Notes under the pieces: model-generated | Told to the model about the DNA's origin: nothing | The model's database searches: none | What the model saw: the letters and a program-made list of their open reading frames with translations, nothing else | DNA from: Enterobacteriaceae bacterium LSJC7 | GTDB taxonomy: Bacteria; Pseudomonadota; Gammaproteobacteria; Enterobacterales; Enterobacteriaceae | Assembly (NCBI GenBank): GCA_000302695.1 | Contig: AMFN01000003.1 | Location: forward strand, 992,001 to 1,056,000 | DNA: 64,000 nucleotides | Direction of reading: 5' to 3' | Shown here: positions 20,857 to 28,524 of the stretch, in pieces | Position numbering within the stretch: position 1 is the stretch's first letter | How the letters are laid out: every line of letters begins with the position of its first letter | Position numbers and translations under genes: made by a program

Positions 20857-21366
20857 TTACTGCCCCGTCACCCAGGGCACCGGCACAGCATCAAGCTGAA
20901 ACTCCTGCCAGGCCCCTTCAACAACGTTGCCGTCATTATCGTAAATATCGACCCTAAGTGTTGATGAGGTAAACATCATGCCGTTGGCGGGCAGAATGAA
21001 CGAGTCAGCGGTAATAATGCCGTCGTCAACCAGCGACTGATATATCGTAATATTTTCACGCTGAAATTCAAGAAACTCACGTACCGACTCAATGGCGTAA
21101 GCTGGCGTAGAATAAATTTCAATATTCCGTCGCCCAACGACATTCAGTGGGCAAGTCGCAGGGTTATAAAAAGGCCAGCTGGCATAATCGGGGTTAAGTA
21201 GCTCGTTATTTCTGACAGAAGCGAACATACCCAGACCAACTTTATAATCCATTTTATCGTCTGGGACATCGGTATTCATATCAACAGCTAAAATGCTTAA
21301 CACCTCACCTGGCTCAATCTCCGTTGACCAACCGATCATTTTTGCATTTTTAGCGAACATATACAT
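20857..21366 (-). CDS. Unknown protein in tailocin lysis region
   Basis: A 169-aa protein starting MYMFAKNAKMIGWSTEIEPG, after GGAGGC. It has no signal peptide or membrane segment. It is acidic and rich in short beta-type stretches (GEVLSILAVDMNTDVPDD, ADSFILPANGMMFTSSTLRV). I do not recognise the family. It sits between holin and Rz on the late transcript, so it is made only when the tailocin is induced. Confidence 0.7.
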   Translation of the reverse strand: MYMFAKNAKMIGWSTEIEPGEVLSILAVDMNTDVPDDKMDYKVGLGMFASVRNNELLNPDYASWPFYNPATCPLNVVGRRNIEIYSTPAYAIESVREFLEFQRENITIYQSLVDDGIITADSFILPANGMMFTSSTLRVDIYDNDGNVVEGAWQEFQLDAVPVPWVTGQ

Positions 21367-21464
21367 ATAGCCTCCAGTGATAATTTGTCACTCAGGGAGT
21401 ATTATTATGATAACGTTGAAATACGACAGCACAGAGCTTATGGTCAGCACAAATTATCCTGCTA

Positions 21465-21749
21465 TTATTTATCGCCACCGGTGCGGCGATTAAAAATTGA
21501 CAGTAGTTTGTCCCGGACTTTTTCTGCACCCACAAAACCAATTGTTGCGCCGACAAAGGTGACAGAGTTTTCCGGCAACCCAAACAGGGCCAGTGAACCG
21601 GCTATCGCGAGCGTGAGAATGCCGCACGACAGTGCACCCGTTACCGTTTTCACCACCGATTTACCATCGTAAATACTCATGAGCGAAGAAATGCTGCCAG
21701 CTGCCGCTGCTGCGTATATTGCGGGTAAAAAATCTTCTATCCACTTCAT
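21465..21749 (-). CDS. Holin
   Basis: ATG 21749 gives 94 aa with three hydrophobic segments (AIYAAAAAGSISSLMSIY, GALSCGILTLAIAGSLALFG, SVTFVGATIGFVGA) and a charged C-terminus (KVRDKLLSIFNRRTGGDK), the plan of a three-helix phage holin. It would open the inner membrane to release the lysozyme, whose gene lies upstream. The open frame extends to 21806 without a better start. Confidence 0.85.
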   Translation of the reverse strand: MKWIEDFLPAIYAAAAAGSISSLMSIYDGKSVVKTVTGALSCGILTLAIAGSLALFGLPENSVTFVGATIGFVGAEKVRDKLLSIFNRRTGGDK

Positions 21750-22014
21750 TGTTAACTCTACGACTTTATAAAATGCAAACATATTATACCCCTGACTCTT
21801 TCTCATATATCTTGAGAGACTTCCGGAGCAACTGGATATAAAAACCTCACCACGCTACTCACCACCAGCGCAATCAGGCCAAGGGGAGTAAATCCTCATT
21901 TCAGAAATATAAAGGCGCTACCCTCTGGCAACACCTTTAAAAAATAAAGCAACTGGAGCACACCTTTTACTCATAGTGCCGCAATTCATTTATCTGGTAA
22001 AAATGATTTGACCG

Positions 22015-22470
22015 TTATTTTTCGCAAAGGAAATAATCATGCTCTGCTTTACGACGCCGCACCAGCCCCGGCATGACCTTACCTCCGGCACGGTTCCAGC
22101 GTAAAAACTGCCCCGCAGCACCTGCATAATCTTTCTGATTGAGCATCTTTAATAACGTTGAAGTAGAAAATGCTCGGGTACCGATATTCCAGGCAAGACT
22201 AAGCATGGCATCAAATTGCGCCTGGGTTACTGGCACTTTAATCACTTTGTTTAATGCCTGCTCATAGCTAATAATACCACGGCGCAGCAGCTGCTCTGCC
22301 TTAAACCTTGAGATGACCATACCAGGTTGTACGGGCACACCGTCTACTGGCTGTGTCCAGCCAAAACCAATAGTCCAGGGTGCGCCACCTGTTGCGGGGT
22401 CTGGATAAGCCTCCAGACTGCACCCCTCAAAACGTTTGATCAGCGCCAGGCCCTGCTCACTGATATTCAT
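22015..22470 (-). CDS. Endolysin, lysozyme (GH24)
   Basis: The 151-aa muramidase has the GH24 triad in KRFEGCSLEAYPDPATGGAP and WTIGFGWT: Glu15, Asp24, Thr33. The C-terminus holds AMLSLAWNIGTRAFSTSTLL and the typical FLRWNRAGGKVMPGLVRRR. No signal or SAR anchor is present, so export depends on the holin. It is the first gene after the repeat array and terminator, hence first on the late transcript. Confidence 0.93.
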   Translation of the reverse strand: MNISEQGLALIKRFEGCSLEAYPDPATGGAPWTIGFGWTQPVDGVPVQPGMVISRFKAEQLLRRGIISYEQALNKVIKVPVTQAQFDAMLSLAWNIGTRAFSTSTLLKMLNQKDYAGAAGQFLRWNRAGGKVMPGLVRRRKAEHDYFLCEK

Positions 22471-22532
22471 ATAAACCCCTTAACTTATTTTTTTAAACGG
22501 CGTCATGCGGCTGCCGTTTAAAACACGTAAAA

Positions 22533-22558
22533 GAAAAAGGCCACATAATGTGGCCTTA
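22533..22558 (-). terminator. Strong terminator ahead of the lysis genes (tR'-like)
   Basis: Minus strand GGCCACA-TTA-TGTGGCC followed by TTTTTC. It lies between the repeat array and the lysozyme gene with no gene in between. This matches tR', the terminator that blocks late transcription until Q acts. Confidence 0.85.
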
Positions 22559-23233
22559 AATAAAACCGGCAAAAAACACCTCATCATAGCGCAACATATC
22601 TATAATTCAGCGTCTGCTACTGCCGAAAGGATGATAAAAACCCTTTATTATTATGATAAAGACAGATGTAACCTGAACTATTAACAGATAACAGTCAAAC
22701 CGTCATTGCTCTTAATAATACAAGACTAACCGTCATTTCGCGGACCGCGCAATACCTTAATCAATAAAAAAAGGAACAGCAGATAAACCGCCATCCCTTT
22801 CGATGATATAAGACTAACCGCTATTTCGCGGACCGCGCAATACCTTAATCAATAAAAAGGAACAGCAGATAAACCGCCATTCCTTTCGATGGTATAAGAC
22901 TAACTGCTATTTCGCGGACCGCGCAATACCTTAATCAATAAAAAAAGGGACAAAAGATGAACCGCCATTCCTTTCGATGGTATAAGACTAACTGCTATTT
23001 CGCGGACCGCGCAATACCTTAATCAATAAAAAAGGAACAGCAGATAAATCGCCATTCCTTTCTCTGATATAATGTTGATAAATTTTCGCGGACCGCGAAA
23101 TAGACTAATCAATAATAAGTCGCCAGGTGTTTTGACCTGTGCATTCATTATCGCAATTCCACCTCACATACCACACGAGATATCAAGATATAAACATAAG
23201 CAGAAGAACACTAAGCCTGAAACGTTAAAATCA
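22559..23233 (-). promoter_or_regulatory. Non-coding late-control region of the tailocin
   Basis: About 675 bp between the Q gene and the terminator has no credible gene on either strand. Its main content is the tandem array at 22736-23097. Left of it (22681-22735) is a decayed partial copy (AAGACTAACCGTCATTTCG), suggesting the array was once longer or grew from this side. The rest is AT-rich. Confidence 0.8.
22736..23097 (-). repeat. Tandem 86/88-bp repeats with GCGGACCGC palindromes (candidate Q-dependent promoter array)
   Basis: Five copies of TTTCGCGGACCGCG start at 22736, 22824, 22910, 22998 and 23084, spaced 88, 86, 88 and 86 bp. On the late (minus) strand each palindrome is followed about 15 bp later by TTATACC or TTATATC, then by AAAGGAA-17 nt-TTCCTTT and a run of T, then TTGATTAAGGTATT and the next palindrome. 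The rightmost copy has a perfect palindrome TTTCGCGGACCGCGAAA except for its central base. The reading as repeated promoter plus weak terminator modules is inference. Confidence 0.85.
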
Positions 23234-23668
23234 TTACCACATAACCACTTTCTTCAGTGGACGTGGTTTGGGTTCTTCTTTAACAATAGTCACTTCTACT
23301 TCGGGATCCATTTCCAGCGTGGCGTCCAGCATACTCAGGCAGCCATCAATAAATCCTTCTGCAACCTGCAGCTGTACCCGTACTGTCTTTTCATCTTGCT
23401 TTAATATACGCGCCAGCGTGCGCTTCGATGCGCCGTAAACATAATGCGCCATGAGAAGATCATATTCCCCGGTCTGACGAATCTGGCGCAGCCGAGAAAC
23501 ACAGGAATCAATTAATAAACCATCATCATCACAACAAGTTGGTCGCGTCGAACGCGGAGCCGCAATCAAACCTTTAAAACCTGCCGCCACCGGTGACCAA
23601 CCGAGTGCAATATAGTCTCTTGCTGCCCAACCGCCCCAACGCTCAAGAACTCTTTGAATATTACGCAC
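23234..23668 (-). CDS. Antitermination protein Q (tailocin late activator)
   Basis: The 144-aa protein has the Q signature IQRVLERWGGWAARD, then AAGFKGLIAA and a Cys-Cys-Asp-Asp-Asp motif, and an HTH-like part (SKRTLARILKQDEKTVRVQL). It belongs to the short Q family common in enterobacterial prophages. It would let RNA polymerase pass the terminators of the lysis and tail genes. It is divergent from the repressor gene and so probably the direct target of repression. The C-terminus has an unusual basic tail (KEEPKPRPLKKVVMW). Confidence 0.88.
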   Translation of the reverse strand: MRNIQRVLERWGGWAARDYIALGWSPVAAGFKGLIAAPRSTRPTCCDDDGLLIDSCVSRLRQIRQTGEYDLLMAHYVYGASKRTLARILKQDEKTVRVQLQVAEGFIDGCLSMLDATLEMDPEVEVTIVKEEPKPRPLKKVVMW

Positions 23669-23795
23669 CGTGAACCCCTCCTAACCACTGAAATCTCGCC
23701 GCTCGCCCTGACATCGCGTCAATGCAAAAGAGGCCCGTCAGGAACGTCTTCCGCTATCTCCCCACCTGTCAGGCGGCCTGCTGGAATCCGTTTTC

Positions 23796-23889
23796 GTATT
23801 ACCACAACCGCCATTTTATCCGAAAACGCATTACCTGGCAACCCGGAAACGGTTTGAAGTGGGCCTTTTTTTATGCGATTATGCATTAA
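23796..23889. promoter_or_regulatory. Operator region between Q and the tailocin repressor
   Basis: The divergent region holds TTATGC-GATTAT-GCATTA (23871-23888), an imperfect inverted repeat just upstream of the repressor gene, and two more half-sites of the same type, GTATTACC (about 23796) and GCATTACC (about 23828). A nearly identical full site lies after the repressor gene. The layout suits cooperative repressor binding that blocks the Q promoter. Confidence 0.6.
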
Positions 23890-23912
23890 CCAGTTAACCG
23901 CGGAGTTACCTT

Positions 23913-24587
23913 ATGAACAGTGCACCAGACACTCTGCAACGAAATATCAAATATTTAATGGAAAAGGCCAGCATCAGTAGCGTTACTGAACTGGCACGGC
24001 ATCTTAAAATGCAGCAATCCACGCTGCACCGCATGCTGACCGGTGAAGTCAGAGATCCGAAATACACGACGCTGAGTAACATCGCGTCCTTCTTTGGCAT
24101 CTCACCTGTAGATTTGATTGAGCGCGACCTGCAGCACTCAACGCCTGCCGCCGCCGAGATAGCCAGTCCGTCCTGGCAATTTCACGCTCAGGGCGTACCC
24201 GTGCTCGGTAACACACAACTTGGGCACGGCGGCTACTGGAGCGACATGGAATATCCGGTGGGCGGCGGTGATGGCTATCTGCGCTGGCCGTCCTGCGATG
24301 AAGAGGTGTATGCGCTCAAATGCGTGGGCGATTCTATGATGCCGCGCATTAAAGAAGGTGAGTTCGTTATTATAGAGCCCAACCATAACTATCATCCCGG
24401 CGATGAAGTGTTGGTTGTCACCCACAGCGGCGAAGTGATGGTAAAGACCTTTTTGTTTGAACGCGATGGCTATTACCATCTGTTACCCGTCAATGAAGAT
24501 CATGCCCCCATTCGCATTGCAAAGAACGATGTCGCAAAGATTCAGTATGTGGCAGGCATTGCCAAGTCCACACTCTGGGTACCATGA
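23913..24587 (+). CDS. S24-family CI-like repressor of the tailocin
   Basis: The 224-aa protein has an N-terminal HTH (SVTELARHLKMQQSTLHRML, about residues 23-42) and a C-terminal LexA/CI-type peptidase domain with Ser141 (GDSMMP) and Lys178 (VMVKTF). At the place of the usual Ala-Gly cleavage bond it reads TQLGHGG (Leu103-Gly104). It is the only rightward gene of the element and the only regulator apart from Q, suggesting a short circuit: repressor blocks Q, Q turns on lysis and tail genes. Confidence 0.92.
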   Translation: MNSAPDTLQRNIKYLMEKASISSVTELARHLKMQQSTLHRMLTGEVRDPKYTTLSNIASFFGISPVDLIERDLQHSTPAAAEIASPSWQFHAQGVPVLGNTQLGHGGYWSDMEYPVGGGDGYLRWPSCDEEVYALKCVGDSMMPRIKEGEFVIIEPNHNYHPGDEVLVVTHSGEVMVKTFLFERDGYYHLLPVNEDHAPIRIAKNDVAKIQYVAGIAKSTLWVP

Positions 24588-24626
24588 TAATGCGTTAAAG
24601 AAAAGAAATAATGCAATTTCGCATTA
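24588..24626. promoter_or_regulatory. Repressor-type operator sites downstream of the repressor gene
   Basis: Directly after the repressor stop are TAATGCGTTA (24588-24597) and the perfect inverted repeat TAATGC-AATTTC-GCATTA (24609-24626). They match the operator upstream of the repressor. They lie ahead of the former yfhL promoter (TATAAT at 24669-24674), so the repressor may once have controlled that promoter or an element end. Confidence 0.55.
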
Positions 24627-24706
24627 ATCAGAGGTAAATAATCAGCTGCCTTCTGGGTTCAGGGGGCGTATAATGCCTGCCCTGTTTGTGTTGTTGAGAT
24701 CTCCCC

Positions 24707-24775
24707 GTGGCGTTAGTCATCACCAAAAAATGCATCAATTGCGATATGTGCGACATTGTGTTTTTTTATCTTTAA
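24707..24775 (+). pseudogene. yfhL: Orphan 5' stub of yfhL at the left prophage junction
   Basis: GTG GCG TTA GTC ATC and the next codons encode VALVITKKCINCDMC, the native start of YfhL with its first Fe-S cysteines, then run into phage DNA and stop after 22 codons (IVFFYL). The native promoter -10 (TATAAT, 24669-24674) is 33 bp upstream. The host promoter now drives only this stub. Confidence 0.9.
24722..24753 (+). repeat. attL core (32 bp)
   Basis: A 32-bp sequence from ACCAAAAAATGCATC to GATATGTGCGA is repeated exactly at 63272-63303. It covers codons for TKKCINCDMC of yfhL. Bases immediately outside differ (C/T before, C/G after), which fixes the repeat limits. It marks the left end of the second prophage. 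Confidence 0.95.
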
Positions 24776-24867
24776 ATTCAATTAATTATAATGGCGTGTT
24801 GTTTTTTGCGTTGCTTTGCGAGCGGACAAAAATCAACCATCATTGTATTGCGTAACACAAAAAATCA

Positions 24868-25296
24868 TTATGGGCGTAAGGGCCAAGTTAGTTCAGCGCA
24901 CAGATTTGAATCAACGGCGTTAAGATTGTCCAGATAATCCAACCATAAATTAAACTCGCCTTTCTCTTCTTCGCTCAGTCTGCCTAGGGCCAGCCGTGAC
25001 GGCCATTGCTTACTGTTAATGTATGCATTTGCTTCATCGATCAGGGCTTGCTTTTTTACTTCAGCCGCATATTTAACTTCTTCCTCCGATGGCGGCGGCA
25101 CCTCAACCCAGCACGGCTTATTCTCATCATCATGTCCTAATGTTTTTCCAGTTGGATATTGCCCATTAAATTCATCTGCAATTTCATCACTTATTTCAAT
25201 CCCATCTTCGGGCCATGCTGAAACAACTTGATAGGCATCCCGTAGCCATTTTGGAAATATAATTTTTTGCGATGGACTAAAAACGTAATTACTCAT
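24868..25296 (-). CDS. Tail fibre assembly protein (Tfa-like)
   Basis: ATG 25296, overlapping the fibre stop, gives 142 aa (MSNYVFSPSQKIIFPKWLRD). It shares the Tfa layout with the tailocin protein at 6308: the AWPEDGIEISDE segment, a VPPPSEEEV link and a C-terminal helix (KKQALIDEANAYINSKQWPS). It is the leftmost prophage gene, 92 bp from the orphan yfhL stub. Confidence 0.85.
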   Translation of the reverse strand: MSNYVFSPSQKIIFPKWLRDAYQVVSAWPEDGIEISDEIADEFNGQYPTGKTLGHDDENKPCWVEVPPPSEEEVKYAAEVKKQALIDEANAYINSKQWPSRLALGRLSEEEKGEFNLWLDYLDNLNAVDSNLCAELTWPLRP

Positions 25297-25940
25297 TAGT
25301 AACCTATCCCCCATATTGTGGCACTTGATGCTGATTTAGAATATGACGACGCAACTTTAAATCTAGACCTATCAACAATACTTGCGCTTGAAAATGGATT
25401 TCCTGAAATAGCATAAATCAGAGAGTTGTTTAGCGCCTGCATTATAGTTAGGCATTGCGTCGGAAATGGAACGGGCCAACTCGCTTCTACTGATTGTAAT
25501 GTCCCATCGTCAGATTGTGGCATTGATACTGTTCGCCACTGAAAGAAAATATTTCGTTCGATGCCACTAACCATAGACGGAATTGAAATATAGCCTGCGG
25601 TACTAATAGACGCATTAGAAGCCTGTAATTTTGCCCCAGCCCCTAAACCAAGATTTGCTAACGCTAAGGAAACTGTACCATCAGAGTTTATATCTGAGAA
25701 TGGATTAGAGCGATTTAAAAAAAGCTTCCGTAATGCCTGCAATAATTGATCATGTTTGTTTTTATCAAGTTCTATACTTGCTGTTTCAACAACATTTACC
25801 AGTTCTTCTTGCAACATATCAAAATAATCATCATCCAGATCGGTAGCTGGCGTTCCTGTTTGCGGGTTCCCGCGGGTAAAACCATTTTTCCCCGCACCGA
25901 ATTTATCCTTCAGTGCAGTAGCTGTATCTATGCGATGCAT
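25296..25940 (-). CDS. Short tail fibre protein
   Basis: The 214-aa protein begins MHRIDTATALKDKFGAGKNG and has the motif GFTRGNPQTGTPATDLDDDY, standard for the N-terminal docking part of fibres of Mu/P2-like prophages. The C-terminus (IERNIFFQWRTVSMPQSDDG to SSATIWGIGY) resembles the C-terminal domain of fibre 1 of the tailocin in type. It is short, and lacks a long shaft. Confidence 0.8.
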   Translation of the reverse strand: MHRIDTATALKDKFGAGKNGFTRGNPQTGTPATDLDDDYFDMLQEELVNVVETASIELDKNKHDQLLQALRKLFLNRSNPFSDINSDGTVSLALANLGLGAGAKLQASNASISTAGYISIPSMVSGIERNIFFQWRTVSMPQSDDGTLQSVEASWPVPFPTQCLTIMQALNNSLIYAISGNPFSSASIVDRSRFKVASSYSKSASSATIWGIGY

Positions 25941-25942
25941 AA

Positions 25943-26527
25943 TTACTCCGGATATTTAAATATTACGTAAGTATGAGACGGGCATAATTTATTAATGACG
26001 CATTCAACGACAGTATCCCCCCAGATACGAACGGCTGAATTACACGGGTCGTTAACTGTCATCCATGTAGTATCAGTTGAGGACGGCATATTAACTTGCC
26101 AGTAATAGCGCCAGTCAGGGGAATAGAGCGAATCAGTGCAAACAGATGTGCAAGTGAATACACTTTTTTCATATCGTGTAATCGTTGCGTCAGGTTTGCC
26201 AAGCGCGGCTAACTGAGAGAGAAAGAAGGCCTCGTTAATACCACCAGCCAGGTTAACTTTTGCGTCTAGCCTCTGCTGGCGCTGCCGCAATGTTTGTGTG
26301 CCTGCCGGGATGCATTCATCAGGCAGGCCGCAAATTGTTTCCCAGCGTCCTATTAGCTCTTTTGTTGTTCTGGGGTCGATCTCCTTCATTAACTCATCCG
26401 CGCGTATGTGTAGTCTGTACAAGGAGGGCGCTACACCAGCTATTGCCGCATCCTCGCCAGACCACGCCGGGCCGGGTGGCAACAACGCGGTCAGCAACTT
26501 CGTGTAATCGTCCTGGGTTACGTCCAC
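25943..26527 (-). CDS. Tail protein YmfQ/Mu gp48-like
   Basis: The 194-aa protein has the typical start [20 protein letters not shown] and [20 protein letters not shown], followed by [20 protein letters not shown]. This is the family that links the baseplate wedge to the fibre in Mu-like tails. It overlaps baseplate J by 10 bp. Confidence 0.88.
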   Translation of the reverse strand: MDVTQDDYTKLLTALLPPGPAWSGEDAAIAGVAPSLYRLHIRADELMKEIDPRTTKELIGRWETICGLPDECIPAGTQTLRQRQQRLDAKVNLAGGINEAFFLSQLAALGKPDATITRYEKSVFTCTSVCTDSLYSPDWRYYWQVNMPSSTDTTWMTVNDPCNSAVRIWGDTVVECVINKLCPSHTYVIFKYPE

Positions 26528-27576
26528 AGAATTTCCCCCATTGTTGCCAACTCGTTTTTCGCTATGGGAGTATTTTCAGTAGGGGATAAAAGTTGATGAC
26601 TGTATTCACCTGCTGCAATAGAGATTGCCTCATTGATACGCGATATCTCTAATTCCCCTTGCGGGTAGCCGTCGCGTTGCAGGAATGATCGTAACTCCGC
26701 GATGACTGCCGCCCGAACTTCTTCCGTATCCGGTGTGAGCCTTATCCTGAAATCAACAGCCCGTGGGACAGGTGCAAAAACATAAAGGTCTGCCCCCGCT
26801 ACAGGTGCCAGCGGTTCAATATGGTCTTTAGCAGCCTTAACTGTGTCTTCATCGGGGATCGGATTGACCAAGTCATTTGTCGCAACCATCACACCAACCG
26901 TTCCCGTTCCCATCCAGTGCCGATAGGTCCAGGCACGTGACAAACCGGCCACCTCTTTCGCCCACACAACATAATCCCCATCTGCCCCGCCCTGCGGTGT
27001 CCAGTAGTAACGTTCGATTACGCGCGCGCGCCAGGTCTCCTGTTCTTCAATATCAAAGCCGCCGGTTATTGTGTCAGCCACACCAGCGGACGGTAAACCA
27101 GCAACTGGCGTTACCAGATACATCGCGCTGCTGTCGTCCATATTTCCCGCTGCGCCTACCGTTGAGCAGATCACAGGAAGGCGCAGCACCCCACCCGCGC
27201 TCACCGCATCAGCCGTTGCTGTGTACTGTACCAGGTCATCACGCTGTATCACTGAGCCGTTAATAACCGTTATGCCGTTCGTTACCCCATCCCAGCGCAT
27301 AAACCCTGTTGCGTAAGTTGCTGCTTTGCGTGGGCAACGCTTCATTGCTGCGTGGCGTGCCAGCCAACTTTCATCGCATTTATCAGGGAGCATGTTCAGC
27401 GCCAGATAATCTATGTACCCATAGACAGTATGCAGCGCCGCGGCATAAACCTTTGCTCTCACATCTTCATCCATTCGGCGGAGCTCGTCGCTAATATCCA
27501 GCATCGCGAACAAATCAGAGCGGATCATGCTGATATTTTCCGCCAATGTTGGGCGGCTAAACTCACTATCTGCCAT
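26518..27576 (-). CDS. Baseplate J-like protein (Mu gp47-like)
   Basis: A 352-aa wedge protein with the pattern [40 protein letters not shown] and [20 protein letters not shown] of the Mu gp47/J family. It overlaps gp46-like by 11 bp. It is the contractile-baseplate wedge of the prophage tail. Confidence 0.9.
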   Translation of the reverse strand: MADSEFSRPTLAENISMIRSDLFAMLDISDELRRMDEDVRAKVYAAALHTVYGYIDYLALNMLPDKCDESWLARHAAMKRCPRKAATYATGFMRWDGVTNGITVINGSVIQRDDLVQYTATADAVSAGGVLRLPVICSTVGAAGNMDDSSAMYLVTPVAGLPSAGVADTITGGFDIEEQETWRARVIERYYWTPQGGADGDYVVWAKEVAGLSRAWTYRHWMGTGTVGVMVATNDLVNPIPDEDTVKAAKDHIEPLAPVAGADLYVFAPVPRAVDFRIRLTPDTEEVRAAVIAELRSFLQRDGYPQGELEISRINEAISIAAGEYSHQLLSPTENTPIAKNELATMGEILWT

Positions 27577-27991
27577 CTGTTATCACCTTCCAGAAATCAG
27601 CAAACGAAACAACAACGGGGCTTTCGCCCCGCCAGATGGTTATTTTGTTTCCCACTTCGTTAATGCCCGTTCGCTGAACATGAACGTCTATGCGCTTCGC
27701 TACACCATCATCAATCATCCAGTTCAGTGCTTCGGTTATGTAATTTCTTATCTGGTTGATTAACTGATTAGTCAGTTTTTCACGGCGCAGCAGCCACAGG
27801 CGGGAGCCGTATCTGTCGTTCTGTACAGTTGGCCATGTGTCACCCCACCAGCCCATAGGGCTATCAGTTCTATCGTCAGGCTCAGCGCGGCGCCATGTGA
27901 ACAGGCTTATTACTACTGCCCGGATCAAAGGCTCAAGCGATGCGCTGGCGCGTACCTGCTTGCCGTCCACCAGCAACACTAAATTTTTCAT
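27566..27991 (-). CDS. Baseplate protein, Mu gp46-like
   Basis: A 141-aa protein with WGDTWPTVQNDRYGSRLWLL and LRREKLTNQLINQIRNYITE, the hallmark of the gp46 family. It shares one base with the spike gene and overlaps J. It is a small wedge component. Confidence 0.88.
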   Translation of the reverse strand: MKNLVLLVDGKQVRASASLEPLIRAVVISLFTWRRAEPDDRTDSPMGWWGDTWPTVQNDRYGSRLWLLRREKLTNQLINQIRNYITEALNWMIDDGVAKRIDVHVQRTGINEVGNKITIWRGESPVVVSFADFWKVITDGR

Positions 27992-28524
27992 CAGCCCCCC
28001 ATTTTCTGATTAGGCGCGCTGCCACCATTGTTCGGGTGAGTGTGCTGGTTGTATGTGTCCCTCATACCCGCCATGCTTTGCCCGCCACTACCCGCCCGAT
28101 CGGTAATATTTCCGGTTGCCTCAATGTCCATGTTAAAACGTGCCTTCGGTGCGTTCGTGAACGTTATTGGCTTACCGCCACCATTTACAACGATCCCGGT
28201 TCTGGTCAGCACGACGCTTTGCCCGGTGTCGTCATGCACCGCCACTTCACCAGCAGCAAGTGCGGTCATACGGTAACGCCGGTCTGCAACGCAGATCGCC
28301 AAGGCATGAGATCGTTCACCATCAGGGAACAGCAACAATGCTTCTGCACCGGCCTGTGCGTGACTTGTGAACCCGTATTGCTCCAGATTTTCGATGCCTG
28401 CTTTTTGCTCTCCGGCAATCATGCTTACATCTACTGTCTGGCATTTTGCCGCCGGGTTTACCGCACCAATCACGGCACGACTGATTAAGCCCAGCAAGCG
28501 CCGCTGTATAGCTCCAAGATTCAT
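27991..28524 (-). CDS. Baseplate spike protein, Mu gp45-like
   Basis: The 177-aa protein has a YGFTSHAQAGAEALLLFPDG segment, a short beta-helical part and a tip with YNQHTHPNNGG, where His-X-His would bind the apical iron. It is the membrane-piercing tip of the tail tube. Confidence 0.88.
   Translation of the reverse strand: MNLGAIQRRLLGLISRAVIGAVNPAAKCQTVDVSMIAGEQKAGIENLEQYGFTSHAQAGAEALLLFPDGERSHALAICVADRRYRMTALAAGEVAVHDDTGQSVVLTRTGIVVNGGGKPITFTNAPKARFNMDIEATGNITDRAGSGGQSMAGMRDTYNQHTHPNNGGSAPNQKMGG

Larger units (their letters stand above)
6308..24626. mobile_element. Tailocin (contractile phage-tail bacteriocin) gene cluster
   Basis: Eighteen kilobases with a full contractile tail, two fibres, lysis genes, Q antiterminator and repressor, but no integrase, excisionase, replication, terminase, portal, protease or capsid gene on either strand. 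I found no flanking direct repeat. Reading frames are intact throughout, so it is not a decaying prophage. This fits R-type bacteriocins such as pyocin R and carotovoricin, which are domesticated phage tails released by lysis. The limits given are first and last element-specific features; exact ends are uncertain. Confidence 0.85.

Noticed and set aside
22736-23097. CRISPR array
   Set aside because: Repeats are direct and regularly spaced, but the intervals between palindromes are themselves repeated, so there are no unique spacers, and no cas genes are near.
23072-23404. Rightward ORF of 110 aa across the end of the repeat array
   Set aside because: It runs antisense into the Q gene and through non-coding repeat DNA; composition is not protein-like and it lacks a ribosome site.
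6308-24626. Intact prophage
   Set aside because: No integrase, att repeats, head, packaging or replication genes on either strand; only tail, lysis and regulation remain.
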